The notes: generated by a model from the sequence alone, not told the origin. 54,709 nt of DNA from Alloalcanivorax balearicus MACL04 (GCF_025532145.1 NZ_ARXS01000031.1:1-54709), one strand, 5' to 3'. Counted from the stretch's first letter, positions 17,921-26,865 are shown. Made by a program: numbers and translations.

Positions 17921-18901
17921 TCAGTCATCGAACTCGAAGCTGACGGGTTGAGGACGGGTATTGGAGAAGCCCGTCACCGGTCGCTTGCTGCTATCATCAA
18001 TGACCAGTCGCGCCACGTCCGGGCGGGCGTAGTGCCCGACGCAGTCGATCATGTGTTTGGCTTTGCGAATATCCCCCAGATCCAGGTCCGCGTAGACGAT
18101 GCCTTCCTGGTCGGTCAGCGGCGTGCCGACCGGCTCGCCGAACGGGTTGTACACCGCCGCGATACCACCGCCCACGGCAAAGGTGTCCTTCAGTTCCGGG
18201 CACAGCTGGTGATAGAAACGCACTTCCTCCTCGCCGATACAGGACGACGACGCCACCACGAAAGTCTGGCCCTCGAAAGCGATGAAGCGGCACACGGTAT
18301 CGATGGTGCGAGTGCGGTCGCGGGGCTGGCTTTTGAAATTGGAGCCGGGCCAGTTCGCCACATGGATCTGCAGCCCCTGGCTATAGAGCGCGTAACGGGA
18401 CAGTGCCATGGAGTTCTCATAACAAATCAGGCCGCCCAGCCGCCCTATTTCGGTGTCCAGCACCAGCAGATCGCTACCGTCGCCTCGCCCCCATAACGTT
18501 CGTTCCTCGCCGGTGGGCACCAGTTTGCGGCGCAGGCCGATCAGATCGCCGCGGTTATCGATAAACGCCTGGCTGTTGTACAGAGTATCGCCACCGATTT
18601 CATTGATACCGATGACCACGTGAATATTACGGCGGCGCGCCTGGTAGCAGATCGATTTGAACACATCACCGTGCACATCCACCGATTCCCCGGCCAGGCG
18701 CTCGTACAGCTCGAGACGCTTGACGTTATCCACCGCCATCCAGATCCACCACGGATACATGGGCAGAAAGGTCTCCGGGAACACCACCAGCGAAGCGCCC
18801 TTGTCCGCCGCCTCGTTGATAATGTCACAGCACTTCTTCGCCGTGGCCTCCAGATCGAAGATCACCGGGGACGCTATCACCGTGGCTATCTTGTGTTTCA
18901 T
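17921..18901 (-). CDS. nitrilase / carbon-nitrogen hydrolase
   Basis: 326-aa member of the nitrilase superfamily with the Glu-Lys-Cys triad visible: Glu43 in FPETFLP, Lys126 in RRKLVPTGEE and Cys160 in GGLICYEN. Length and the RRKLVPT context fit true nitrilases (nitrile to acid plus ammonia) rather than amidases, although Tyr follows the Cys where many nitrilases have Trp. The ATG at 18901 has GAGG upstream. The gene converges with the regulator gene with a 3-base gap, leaving no room for a separate terminator. Substrate range unknown. Confidence 0.85.
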   Translation of the reverse strand: MKHKIATVIASPVIFDLEATAKKCCDIINEAADKGASLVVFPETFLPMYPWWIWMAVDNVKRLELYERLAGESVDVHGDVFKSICYQARRRNIHVVIGINEIGGDTLYNSQAFIDNRGDLIGLRRKLVPTGEERTLWGRGDGSDLLVLDTEIGRLGGLICYENSMALSRYALYSQGLQIHVANWPGSNFKSQPRDRTRTIDTVCRFIAFEGQTFVVASSSCIGEEEVRFYHQLCPELKDTFAVGGGIAAVYNPFGEPVGTPLTDQEGIVYADLDLGDIRKAKHMIDCVGHYARPDVARLVIDDSSKRPVTGFSNTRPQPVSFEFDD

Positions 18902-19098
18902 TACCGACCTCGCTCGTCTTTATTGTTGGACTACTCGAGCTTAGCGGTCGGCGGACGATGGCTTCATCACCGGAATCGAACCGCCTTTGGTTTGATTTCG
19001 GGAGCGTGAGAGGGGTTTGAAGGCGCCGTCTTGTCGAAACGGTACGTGCGCTGGAAAAGAGTCGTTTTCTACTTAATAAGTTTATTTTGACTTATTGG

Positions 19099-19183
19099 AT
19101 TCGCCTGCAGGGCAGGCTCCTACAGGGGCTCCGTAGAGATCTCTGAGGAGCCTGTCGGGGCGGCCCTCCGCCTGCAGGCGAAT
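19099..19183. repeat. REP-like inverted repeat
   Basis: ATTCGCCTGCAG (19099-19110) is mirrored by CTGCAGGCGAAT (19172-19183), with further imperfect pairing inside (GGCAGGCTCCTACAG, then AGGAGCCTGTCGG). It sits just before the SMP-30 stop and resembles the other REP-like elements in plan, though its arms are diverged. A 7-bp inverted repeat AATAAGT/ACTTATT (19075-19096) lies beside it. The rest of 18902-19188 shows no gene. Confidence 0.6.
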
Positions 19184-19188
19184 GGCCC

Positions 19189-20106
19189 TTATTTATTAAG
19201 GAAATTCAGTGCCAGACCGGGCCTTTCCCACGGCACCGCCACCAGCCTTCCGGAGCTGGACAGGGTGATATAAGCGGTGCGCAGATCCTCGCCGCCGAAG
19301 CAGATGTTGGTGGTGATGGCGTCGTCGGTGGGGAAATGACGGATGCTGGAGCCGTCGGGAGCGAAAATGGTGATGCCCGGATTGAAGATGGTCGCCACGC
19401 AAACATTGCCGTCCCCATCCACCGCCAGGGAGTCAAAGAAGTTCAGCCCTGCGGGGGAGCCGACGAAGCGCCCGGGAAAGGGCCCCGGCGCCCGTTTGAT
19501 CTCCCCTTCCCCGGCGATCTCGAAGGCCCACAGGCGACCGGGAATGGTGTCCGCCACGAATACGGTTTTCTCATCCGGTGACAACCCAACACCATTGGGA
19601 CTGACGATGGGGAACACCACTTCCTTGACCATGGAGCCGTCGGCCCGGGCGTAGTACAAACCGCCCCGGTCCTGGGTACGGCCACGCCCCTTGCCCAAAT
19701 CGGTGAACCAGAAACCACCGGCTTTATCGAAAACGATATCGTTGGGCCCCTTGAGCGGTTCGCCGTCCACCTCGGTGTACAGCACTTCAACCTTGCCGGT
19801 GCTCAGGTCAATGCGTTCGATGCGGCCGCCGCTGTAATCCTTCGGCATATCACCGGGAAACAGCAAACCGTTTTTTTCGTGGAAGCGCATGCCTCCGTTG
19901 TTGCACACATAGCAGGCGCCATCGGGGCCGATGGCGGCGCCATTGGGTCCACCACCGGGCTCGGCCACCACTTCCTTGTGGCCATCAGGGAATACCCGGG
20001 TCAAGCAGCCGGCGGCGATTTCCACCAGAATCACACTGCCGTCGGGCATGGCGATGGGGCCTTCAGGAAACTTCAGACCTTCGGCGATCACGGTCATCTC
20101 AGACAT
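19189..20106 (-). CDS. SMP-30/gluconolactonase-family protein
   Basis: 305-aa six-bladed propeller of the SMP-30/gluconolactonase/LRE group, which are metal-dependent lactonases. Typical stretches are EGLKFPEGPIAMPDGS (metal-binding Glu), GPNDIVFDKAGGFWFTD and SPNGVGLSPDEKTVFVAD. No signal peptide is apparent, so it is probably cytosolic. The ATG at 20106 follows AAGGACGG. It is the last gene of the minus-strand operon that begins at 25766. With the ACAD11-like kinase and dehydrogenase upstream, a role opening a lactone to a hydroxy acid is plausible but unproven. Confidence 0.85.
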   Translation of the reverse strand: MSEMTVIAEGLKFPEGPIAMPDGSVILVEIAAGCLTRVFPDGHKEVVAEPGGGPNGAAIGPDGACYVCNNGGMRFHEKNGLLFPGDMPKDYSGGRIERIDLSTGKVEVLYTEVDGEPLKGPNDIVFDKAGGFWFTDLGKGRGRTQDRGGLYYARADGSMVKEVVFPIVSPNGVGLSPDEKTVFVADTIPGRLWAFEIAGEGEIKRAPGPFPGRFVGSPAGLNFFDSLAVDGDGNVCVATIFNPGITIFAPDGSSIRHFPTDDAITTNICFGGEDLRTAYITLSSSGRLVAVPWERPGLALNFLNK

Positions 20107-20142
20107 ACGGCCCGTCCTTTTGTTATGGAATCGATGGGAGCC

Positions 20143-20943
20143 TCAGGGGTTCTCGTTGAACATGGCGATACGGCCGCCGTCCACCACCAGATCATGGCTG
20201 TTGATGAAGGAACCTTCATCGCTGGCCAGGAACACCGCCGCATAGGCGATATCATCGGCGAAACCGGAACGGGGCATCGGCGTGGCCTTGGCCAGATTGG
20301 CCTGCAACTTGGCCATTTTCTTTTCGTTTTCCTCATCGCTGAGGTTTTGAGCGCGCTGGGAACCGCCCCAGAAGATCGGCGTGGCCACAGCGCCTGGCGA
20401 GATCGCATTGACGTGAATGCCATAGGGACCGAGATCAGCACCGGCCAGACGGGTCATGTGCGCCACCGCCGCCTTCGCGGCGGAATACAGATAGCCGCCC
20501 TGGTTGCGGCGGTGTCCGGCGATGGAGGCGTTGTTGATGATGGCACCGCCGCCGCTGTTCTTCATCACCCGGGCGGCGTGCTTGATGCCGAATGCTGGCG
20601 CGCCCACCAGCAGCCGCATGATATGAGCGAATTCCGCTTCGTCGAAGGATTCGCAGGAAGTGCGGTCGCCGGCACCAGCGTTGTTGAACAGGCAGTCCAG
20701 CCGGCCAAATTTGTCCACGGTGAAATCCACCAGGGCGGCGATATCGTCTTCCTTCATGACGTCGGTGCGTTTGAACACCGCGCGCTCGCCCAGTTCCTTC
20801 GCCAGTTCCTGACCTTTCTCCTCGGAGCGGCCGGCCAGCACCACGGTGGCGCCCTGCTCGATGAAGCGGTGCGCGGTGGCTTCACCAATACCACTGGTGG
20901 CGCCGGTAATGATGGTAATCTTATCCGCCAAACGATTGCTCAT
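20143..20943 (-). CDS. SDR-family oxidoreductase
   Basis: 266-aa classical SDR. TGATSGIG cofactor motif, NNAG, YSAAK (Tyr, Lys) and C-terminal DLVVDGG. Arg in VVLAGRSEEK after strand 2 suggests a preference for NADP(H). The ATG at 20943 has CAGGAGAACA upstream; a longer in-frame start adds 12 residues and is less likely. It follows the next SDR gene by 55 bases, a gap holding a perfect 28-bp palindrome. It is part of the 25766-to-19189 operon. Substrate unknown. Confidence 0.85.
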   Translation of the reverse strand: MSNRLADKITIITGATSGIGEATAHRFIEQGATVVLAGRSEEKGQELAKELGERAVFKRTDVMKEDDIAALVDFTVDKFGRLDCLFNNAGAGDRTSCESFDEAEFAHIMRLLVGAPAFGIKHAARVMKNSGGGAIINNASIAGHRRNQGGYLYSAAKAAVAHMTRLAGADLGPYGIHVNAISPGAVATPIFWGGSQRAQNLSDEENEKKMAKLQANLAKATPMPRSGFADDIAYAAVFLASDEGSFINSHDLVVDGGRIAMFNENP

Positions 20944-20962
20944 GATTGTTCTCCTGTTATTT

Positions 20963-20990
20963 CGCTTGCACGCTTGCAAGCGTGCAAGCG
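20963..20990. repeat. 28-bp perfect palindrome between two SDR genes
   Basis: The 28 bases starting CGCTTGCACGCTTG are exactly their own reverse complement. In RNA they would form a long stem with a tiny loop; in DNA they could serve as an operator or cruciform. The site lies 8 bases from one stop and about 20 from the next start, inside an otherwise compact operon. Confidence 0.7.
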
Positions 20991-20998
20991 GCCTCTAA

Positions 20999-21781
20999 TC
21001 AAAACGCCGAAACTCCGCCGTCCACCGCCAACGCCTGACCATTCATATAGGTATTGGCCGGCGACAACAGCATCATCATCACGGCAACGATTTCCTCGGG
21101 GCGGCCCAGCCGTTTCATGGGCGTGCCGGAGGCCATCATCGACAGTGTTTTCTCGGCGTCACCGCCGGAGGCGATGCCGTCGCTGCCTTCCAGCATCGGC
21201 GTCAGCGTGTAATAGGGGCACACGGCGTTGACGCGAATATTGCGCCGGCCGTAGTCCACCGCCGCGGTGCGGGTGACACCGATCACCGCGTGTTTGGCGG
21301 CGGCATAGGGCGCCAGCTTGGGCGCGCCGCCGATACCAGCCATGGAGGCGGTGTTGACCACGGCGCCGCCACCGGCTTCGATCAACGCCGGCAGTTGGTA
21401 TTTCATGCCGAAGATCACACCTTTGACATTGACGTTGATCTGCCGGTCCAGCAACGCTTCGTCGATGTCGTGCATGGCGACGAAGTCATGGGCGATGCCG
21501 GCGTTATTCACCGCCATGTCCAGGCGGCCGAACTCCTTCACAGCGGTGTCCACCATGGCCTTGCAGTCCGCTTCCCGTGACACGTCACAATGCAGTGCGC
21601 GCACCGGAATATCCTGCCCGGCCAGATCCTCCGCCACCTGCCGCAAGGCGGTTTCATTGATATCCCCGATCACCAGGGAGGCGCCACGGCGCCCCAGTTC
21701 CTCGGCCAGCATCTTGCCGAAGCCGCTGGCGGCGCCGGTGATCAGTCCCACCTTGCCGGTGAAGTCCAGCATCGGATCCAT
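20999..21781 (-). CDS. SDR-family oxidoreductase
   Basis: 260-aa classical SDR with TGAASGFG, NNAGIAH, NTASM (Ser) and YAAAK (Tyr, Lys), ending GQALAVDGG. Asp in LVIGDIN after strand 2 predicts NAD(H). The ATG at 21781 has AAGGAGAG at good spacing. It is one of three adjacent SDR genes in the operon; the three differ in sequence and are probably not recent duplicates. Substrate unknown. Confidence 0.85.
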   Translation of the reverse strand: MDPMLDFTGKVGLITGAASGFGKMLAEELGRRGASLVIGDINETALRQVAEDLAGQDIPVRALHCDVSREADCKAMVDTAVKEFGRLDMAVNNAGIAHDFVAMHDIDEALLDRQINVNVKGVIFGMKYQLPALIEAGGGAVVNTASMAGIGGAPKLAPYAAAKHAVIGVTRTAAVDYGRRNIRVNAVCPYYTLTPMLEGSDGIASGGDAEKTLSMMASGTPMKRLGRPEEIVAVMMMLLSPANTYMNGQALAVDGGVSAF

Positions 21782-21790
21782 GGTTGCTCT

Positions 21791-21841
21791 CCTTAATTAC
21801 TCACCAGCCTTAATTACTCACCAGCCTCGATAACTCACTGG
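21791..21841. repeat. three tandem 17-bp repeats
   Basis: 21791-21807 and 21808-21824 are identical (CCTTAATTACTCACCAG). 21825-21841 (CCTCGATAACTCACTGG) is a diverged third copy. They fill most of the 66-base gap between two SDR genes, and the first copy overlaps the downstream gene's AAGG ribosome-binding sequence. They may be a slippage product or a binding-site array. Confidence 0.75.
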
Positions 21842-21847
21842 TCCACA

Positions 21848-22612
21848 TCAGATGGTGAAACCACCGTCCACCACCACGCATTCACCGGTGACATAACTGG
21901 AAGCATCGGACACCAGGTACAGCACCGTGCCCGCCATTTCACGCGGCTCGGCGTGACGGTGCATGGGAATTTGAGCGATGGCGCTGTTGTAGATCTCTTC
22001 CTGCTCGAACAGCGCGCCGGCGAACTTGGTTTTGGTCAGACCCGGCAGCAGAGCATTGACCCGCACATTGAACTGCGCGCATTCCTGGGCGAAGGATTTG
22101 GTCATGCTGATCACCGCCGCCTTGGAGATGGAATAGATGCCCTGCATGTTGCCCGGAGACAGGCCATTGATGGAGGCGGTGTTAACGATAGCGCCACCGC
22201 CATGGTCACGCATCAGTTTGGCACCTTCCACGGACATGTAGAAATAGCCGCGCAGGTTCACGTCCACGGTCTTGTCGAACGCGGTGACCGGGGTATCGAG
22301 GATGTGGCCGAAGTACGGGTTGGCCGCGGCATTGTTGATCAGGATGTCCAGCTTGCCATGCTTTTCCTTGATGAAGCTGAAGATGGCTTCGATCTGTCCC
22401 ATTTCACCGATATGACAAGCGAAAGCCTCGGCACTGCCGCCAGCTCCGTTGATAGCGTCCGCCACCGCCTGGCAGCCATCAATCTTGCGGCTGGAGACGA
22501 TCACGTGAGCGCCCTGCTCCGCCAGCAGCTTGGCGATTTCTTCACCGATGCCACGGCTGGCGCCGGTGACCAGGGCGATTTTTCCATTCAGATCAAACAG
22601 GTTGGTGCTCAT
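21848..22612 (-). CDS. SDR-family oxidoreductase
   Basis: 254-aa classical SDR with TGASRGIG, NNAAANPYFG in place of the NNAG motif, NTASING (Ser) and YSISK (Tyr, Lys), ending GECVVVDGG. Arg in IVSSRK after strand 2 suggests NADP(H), as in DHRS4-like enzymes. The ATG at 22612 is preceded by GGAGAG. It lies 49 bases after the ACAD11-like kinase gene and is probably in the same transcript. Confidence 0.85.
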   Translation of the reverse strand: MSTNLFDLNGKIALVTGASRGIGEEIAKLLAEQGAHVIVSSRKIDGCQAVADAINGAGGSAEAFACHIGEMGQIEAIFSFIKEKHGKLDILINNAAANPYFGHILDTPVTAFDKTVDVNLRGYFYMSVEGAKLMRDHGGGAIVNTASINGLSPGNMQGIYSISKAAVISMTKSFAQECAQFNVRVNALLPGLTKTKFAGALFEQEEIYNSAIAQIPMHRHAEPREMAGTVLYLVSDASSYVTGECVVVDGGFTI

Positions 22613-22661
22613 TCATGCTCTCCGTAAAAAATTCTTGGAAGGACCTTAATCCTTTGCTATC

Positions 22662-23693
22662 TCAGGCGCCCTCGCGGACCACCTGCATGGCCATCTGTGA
22701 TAGCGGCTCCACCACTTGGGCGGCCCACCCGGCGGTTTTGCTGGAAGCGTTACCGTCCAGAGCGCGCTTGGCCACGCCCTGGGCAATCGCCGCCAGGCGG
22801 AAGAAACTGAACGCCAGATAGAATTCCCAATGGTCGATGCCGTCGATACCGCGCCGTTCGCAGTACGCCGCCACATACTCTTTTTCCGAGGGAATACCCA
22901 GGGCCACCCGATCCTTGCCCTGCAGGCCGGACAGGTTGCCGCTCTTCGGCGGCATGCGCAGCTGCATGCACTGATAGGCCAGATCCGCCAGCGGATGCCC
23001 CAGGGTGGACAGCTCCCAGTCCAGCACCGCGATGACGCGGCTTTCCTTGGGAGCCCACATCATGTTGTCCAGACGATAGTCGCCGTGCACCAGCGAGACC
23101 TGGCCGTCATCGGCGGGCTGATTCGCTTCCAGCCAGGTCATCAGTTCCTCCATCGCTTCGATGCGACGGGTTTCGGAAGCCCGGTACTGTTTGCCCCAGC
23201 GGCCCAGCTGGCGCTCGAAATAATTGCCGGGCTTGCCGTAATCGGCCAGCCCCACCGCCGCCGGATCCACACTGTGCAAAGCGGCCAGCACGCGGTTCAT
23301 TTCAGTGTACATAGTGGTACGCTGGGCGTTGTCCACTTCGGGAATCGCCGCGTCCCAGAAGATCCGGCCTTCACAGAACTCCATCAGATAGAACATGGAG
23401 CCGATCACGTCACGGTCCTCGCACAGATGAAATACCTTGGGCACCGGCACTTCGGTGTTCTTCAGCGCTTCCATCACGCGGTATTCCCGGTCCACCGCGT
23501 GGGCGGACTTGAGCAGCTTGCCCGGTGGCTGCCGGCGCAGTACATACTCGCCGGAACCGGCCTTGATGCGAAAAGTGGGATTGGATTGACCGCCGGCGAA
23601 TTTTTCCGCGGTGACCGGGCCTTTGAACCCGTCCACATGCTGTTGCAAATAGTCCGCCAGACGTTGGGTATCCAGGGTATCCACCTGGGACAT
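22662..23693 (-). CDS. ACAD10/11-like phosphotransferase (APH-fold kinase)
   Basis: 343-aa aminoglycoside-phosphotransferase-fold kinase. GGQSNPTFRI is the nucleotide loop, HGDYRLDN (His203, Asp205, Asn210) the catalytic loop, and Asp225 in VLDWELSTLGHPLADLA the metal ligand. The sequence closely resembles the N-terminal kinase domain of mammalian ACAD11 (shared GQSNPTF, VLDWELST, GRIF). There, and in LvaA of the P. putida levulinate pathway, the kinase phosphorylates a 4-hydroxyacyl-CoA. It is encoded next to the matching ACAD11-like dehydrogenase. ATG at 23693 with AAGGAGG upstream. The proposed substrate is inferred. Confidence 0.85.
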   Translation of the reverse strand: MSQVDTLDTQRLADYLQQHVDGFKGPVTAEKFAGGQSNPTFRIKAGSGEYVLRRQPPGKLLKSAHAVDREYRVMEALKNTEVPVPKVFHLCEDRDVIGSMFYLMEFCEGRIFWDAAIPEVDNAQRTTMYTEMNRVLAALHSVDPAAVGLADYGKPGNYFERQLGRWGKQYRASETRRIEAMEELMTWLEANQPADDGQVSLVHGDYRLDNMMWAPKESRVIAVLDWELSTLGHPLADLAYQCMQLRMPPKSGNLSGLQGKDRVALGIPSEKEYVAAYCERRGIDGIDHWEFYLAFSFFRLAAIAQGVAKRALDGNASSKTAGWAAQVVEPLSQMAMQVVREGA

Positions 23694-23808
23694 GCGATTC
23701 CTCCTTATAGCAAAGGCGACAATCCGATACGCAAAAGCCGGCAGCGTCGCTTAGCGACGCCGCCGGCGTTTGATTCAGCGTAACTCAGTGATAACCGGAA
23801 ATCCGGCT

Positions 23809-25017
23809 TCAGCCGAGTTGTTTGGCCAGGTTACGACCCAGCTGCATCATATGCACCTGATCCGGACCATCAGCCAGACGCAGAGTACGGGCGTAGGCGA
23901 AGAAACCGGCCAGCGGGGTGTCCTGGCTGAGACCCACGGCACCGTGAATCTGCATGGCCCGGTCGATCACTCGCAGCGCCATGTTCGGAGCGATGACCTT
24001 GATCATGGCGATCAGATCCTTCGCTTCCTTGTTACCGAAGCGATCCATGGCGTCCGCCGCTTTCAGCGTCAGCAGACGAGCCTGTTCGATCTCGCAGGCG
24101 CTCTTGGCGATGTCCTCACGCACGGAACCATGCTTGATCATCGGCTGACCGAACACCACGCGCTCGTTGGCACGCTTGCACATCAGCTCCAGGGCGCGCT
24201 GGGAAGCGCCGATCAGACGCATGCAGTGGTGAATCCGGCCCGGGCCGAGGCGGCCCTGGGCGATTTCGAAACCACGCCCTTCACCCAGAATCATGTTTTC
24301 TTTCGGCACGCGCACGTTCTCGAAGATCACTTCGGCGTGACCTTCCGGCGCGTCCACTGAGCCCAGCACCTGCATCGCCCGTTTAACGGTAACACCCGGG
24401 GTGTTGGTGGGCACCAGAATCTGCGACTGCTGCTGGTGGCGGTTGGGGTTGTCCGGATCGGTCTTGCCCATCACGATCATGATTTCGCAGGACTTGCGCA
24501 TGGCGCCGCTGATGTAGAATTTGCGGCCGTTGATCACGTAATCGTCGCCATCGCGGGTAATCGAGGTCTCGATATTGGTGGCGTCGGAAGAGGCCACTTC
24601 CGGCTCGGTCATGGCGAAGGCGGAACGGATCTTGCCTTCCAGCAGCGGTTTCAGCCATTGCTCCTGCTGCTGGGCGTTACCGTACTTGGCCAGCACTTCC
24701 ATATTGCCGGTGTCCGGCGCGGCGCAGTTGAACGCCTCGGAAGCGATGTGGTGGCGCCCCATCAGTTCGGCCAGCGGCGCGTATTCCAGGTTGGTCAGGC
24801 CGGCGGTGAAATCACCGTGCTCCCGGGGCAGGAACAGGTTCCACAGCCCTTTCGCCTTGGCTTTCTCTTTCAGTTGATCCAGCACCGGCGGCGTTTCCCA
24901 GGGATTTTTCGCCAGTTGCTCTTCATAGGTCGGTTCCGCCGGCACCACTTCATTGTCGATGAAGTCGCGCACCTGGACGATCAGTTCCTTAACCTTATCG
25001 GAATACTCGAAGTTCAT
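23809..25017 (-). CDS. ACAD11-like acyl-CoA dehydrogenase family protein
   Basis: 402-aa flavoprotein with the acyl-CoA dehydrogenase fold. [15 protein letters not shown] and [19 protein letters not shown] match the C-terminal dehydrogenase domain of mammalian ACAD11, as does [11 protein letters not shown] near the end. In the 4-hydroxy acid route the ACAD11-type enzyme acts on the phosphorylated 4-hydroxyacyl-CoA to give an enoyl-CoA. The ATG at 25017 has GAGAG upstream; an earlier start would add 8 residues. It lies 115 bases upstream of its kinase partner on the same strand. It might instead be an ordinary acyl-CoA dehydrogenase, but the kinase pairing argues otherwise. Confidence 0.88.
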   Translation of the reverse strand: MNFEYSDKVKELIVQVRDFIDNEVVPAEPTYEEQLAKNPWETPPVLDQLKEKAKAKGLWNLFLPREHGDFTAGLTNLEYAPLAELMGRHHIASEAFNCAAPDTGNMEVLAKYGNAQQQEQWLKPLLEGKIRSAFAMTEPEVASSDATNIETSITRDGDDYVINGRKFYISGAMRKSCEIMIVMGKTDPDNPNRHQQQSQILVPTNTPGVTVKRAMQVLGSVDAPEGHAEVIFENVRVPKENMILGEGRGFEIAQGRLGPGRIHHCMRLIGASQRALELMCKRANERVVFGQPMIKHGSVREDIAKSACEIEQARLLTLKAADAMDRFGNKEAKDLIAMIKVIAPNMALRVIDRAMQIHGAVGLSQDTPLAGFFAYARTLRLADGPDQVHMMQLGRNLAKQLG

Positions 25018-25088
25018 TTCTCTCTCCCCGGGGGTTGGCACCCCGTGTCACTGATTACGGCGTGTTTGTCATCACCGGCGGGGCCGGA

Positions 25089-25766
25089 TCAGGTATAGGT
25101 GACGGCGTCCTGCCGGTCTTCGCGATCCAGGTGCGGAACCTGATTGAACGCGGACAGGCGAAACGCCTTCTGGTTGAAGAACCCTTCCGTGACGCTGGTG
25201 TTACGTATTTGCAGATTCAGCTCCACCACGGTCTCGTCAGCGGTTCTGAGCAAATGATGCATCCACATGGCGATGGCGCCGCCGGAGCTGACCACCAGCA
25301 CTCGCTCGTGATCGCTATAACGGCCCTGCAGGTGAGCCATGGCGGCGGCCACGCGATCGGAGAATTCACGCCAAGTCTCCGGCAAATTGCCGCTCAGACG
25401 TTGTTCCCGCCATTCCACCATGGCCCGTTTGAGCAGGCGGTAAAAGGCGGCGACCGGCGCACCGGGCTCCGGCATTTGATCCGGGTAGGCGCTGAGATAG
25501 GCATCCACCAGGGCATGGAACTGGAATTCATTGAGGCCGGGTTGCCGGTCGGTGGGCAGGTCCTGCCCCAGCCCTTCGCAGATACCGGCGCCGGTTTCCA
25601 CGTGGCGCACCAGATCGCCACTGATCAAGGCATCGAAGCGCACGCCCCGCTCGCGGAAATACTCACCCAGCCAGCGGGACTGCTGGTGTCCCAGATCAGA
25701 GAGCTTGTCGTAATTCGCCGCGCCGAAGGACGCCTGACCATGCCGGATGAGATAGAAACGGGCCAT
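25089..25766 (-). CDS. histidine phosphatase family protein
   Basis: 225-aa member of the phosphoglycerate-mutase-like superfamily. The phospho-acceptor His is in LIRHGQASFG near the N-terminus, and the second catalytic His is probably within VVSSGGAIAMWMHHLL. It is first in the seven-gene minus-strand operon. A phosphatase next to a small-molecule kinase could reverse or proof-read phosphorylated intermediates, though this is conjecture. Confidence 0.82.
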   Translation of the reverse strand: MARFYLIRHGQASFGAANYDKLSDLGHQQSRWLGEYFRERGVRFDALISGDLVRHVETGAGICEGLGQDLPTDRQPGLNEFQFHALVDAYLSAYPDQMPEPGAPVAAFYRLLKRAMVEWREQRLSGNLPETWREFSDRVAAAMAHLQGRYSDHERVLVVSSGGAIAMWMHHLLRTADETVVELNLQIRNTSVTEGFFNQKAFRLSAFNQVPHLDREDRQDAVTYT

Positions 25767-26094
25767 GTAACGACTCTGCCTGTGAGCAAATGATGGTCAC
25801 AGCCTAGAGCAGGGGGGAAAGTTAGTGAAATTGATATTTTGAATTCCAGCGCATTAGTTTGATGCATGGAAGGCACCAACACGCTTGCACGCCAATAATA
25901 GCGTTGCCAGGCCTCACTACCTGTCAACCCCCGCTGAGATCAACATCAGCGCGACAGACAGGTCATCCCCTCATTTGCGTGCCAGCGTGCCGGCGTGTTG
26001 CATGCTAGCGCTCTTTTCTGTTGCAAAACGAAACCGAATTCCGATATTTTCCCAAGCCCTGCCCCACACAAATGATGCCAACCGGGAGACCGAA
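25767..26094. promoter_or_regulatory. divergent phosphatase-operon / enoyl-CoA hydratase region
   Basis: 328 bases with no credible gene. The stretch 25815-25870 is AT-rich and is a likely promoter for the minus-strand operon. 25978-26010 carries several CGTGCC/GCGTG direct repeats of unknown meaning. The hydratase RBS is GGGAG at 26084-26088. No operator could be assigned with confidence. Confidence 0.3.
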
Positions 26095-26865
26095 ATGAGT
26101 TCACTGGAGCTGAAAAGCGGCCACATCCGCGTTACCGAGCACGACGCCTTGATGCAGGTCACCCTGGATCGCGCCGACAAGCTGAACGCGCTCACCGCCG
26201 AAATGTACCGGGATCTGGCCCGCGCCGTGGATCATTTCCGTGACCGTGATGACCTCAACGCGCTGTTGATCGACGGCGACGGCCGCTCCTTTTGCGCCGG
26301 CAACGACATCGGTGACTTTCTCAACGCCGACCCGGAATCCCGCAAGAACGGCAAGATCAGTCCCGCCATGGAAGTGGTGCACCGCCTGATCGATCTGGAC
26401 AAGCCCGTGCTGGCCGCCGTACAAGGCAACTGCACCGGTATCGGCACTACTCTGCTGCTGCATTGCGACCTGGTAATGGCCGCCGACAGCGCCCGTTTCT
26501 ATACTGCCTTCATTAATCTGGGCCTGGTGCCGGAGGCCGGTTCCAGCCTGATTCTGCCGGGCCTGTTGGGCCGCCAGAACGCCAATCGTCTGCTCATCGC
26601 CGGCGACACCCTGACCGCCGAGGAAGCCGAACGCATGGGCCTGATCGCCTACCGGGTGAGTGATGAGGAACTGCGCGAGCGCGCTCTGGAACTGGGCAAG
26701 AAGGTAGCGGCCAAGCCACCGCAGGCAATGCAGTACACCAAGCAACTGACCCGCCATGGCGCCGATGCCATCCGTGAACAAATCAAACGGGAAACCGTGC
26801 TGTTCGCCGACCGTCTGTTCAGCGACGAGACCCGCGCCATTTTTGACCGGTTCCTGAAGAAGTAA
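26095..26865 (+). CDS. enoyl-CoA hydratase/isomerase family protein
   Basis: 256-aa crotonase-fold enzyme. The oxyanion-hole segments are SFCAGNDIGDF and AVQGNCTGIGTTL; the residues around NLGLVPEAGSS carry the Glu expected at the second catalytic position of hydratases. It is predicted to hydrate 2-enoyl-CoA or isomerise 3-enoyl-CoA. The ATG at 26095 with GGGAG is chosen; a longer frame upstream lacks family similarity. It diverges from the ACAD11-like operon and converges with the TetR gene across a REP-like element. Confidence 0.88.
   Translation: MSSLELKSGHIRVTEHDALMQVTLDRADKLNALTAEMYRDLARAVDHFRDRDDLNALLIDGDGRSFCAGNDIGDFLNADPESRKNGKISPAMEVVHRLIDLDKPVLAAVQGNCTGIGTTLLLHCDLVMAADSARFYTAFINLGLVPEAGSSLILPGLLGRQNANRLLIAGDTLTAEEAERMGLIAYRVSDEELRERALELGKKVAAKPPQAMQYTKQLTRHGADAIREQIKRETVLFADRLFSDETRAIFDRFLKK

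Noticed and set aside
21791-21841. Possible CRISPR array
   Set aside because: The repeats are directly adjacent with no spacers, there are only three, and no cas genes are present.
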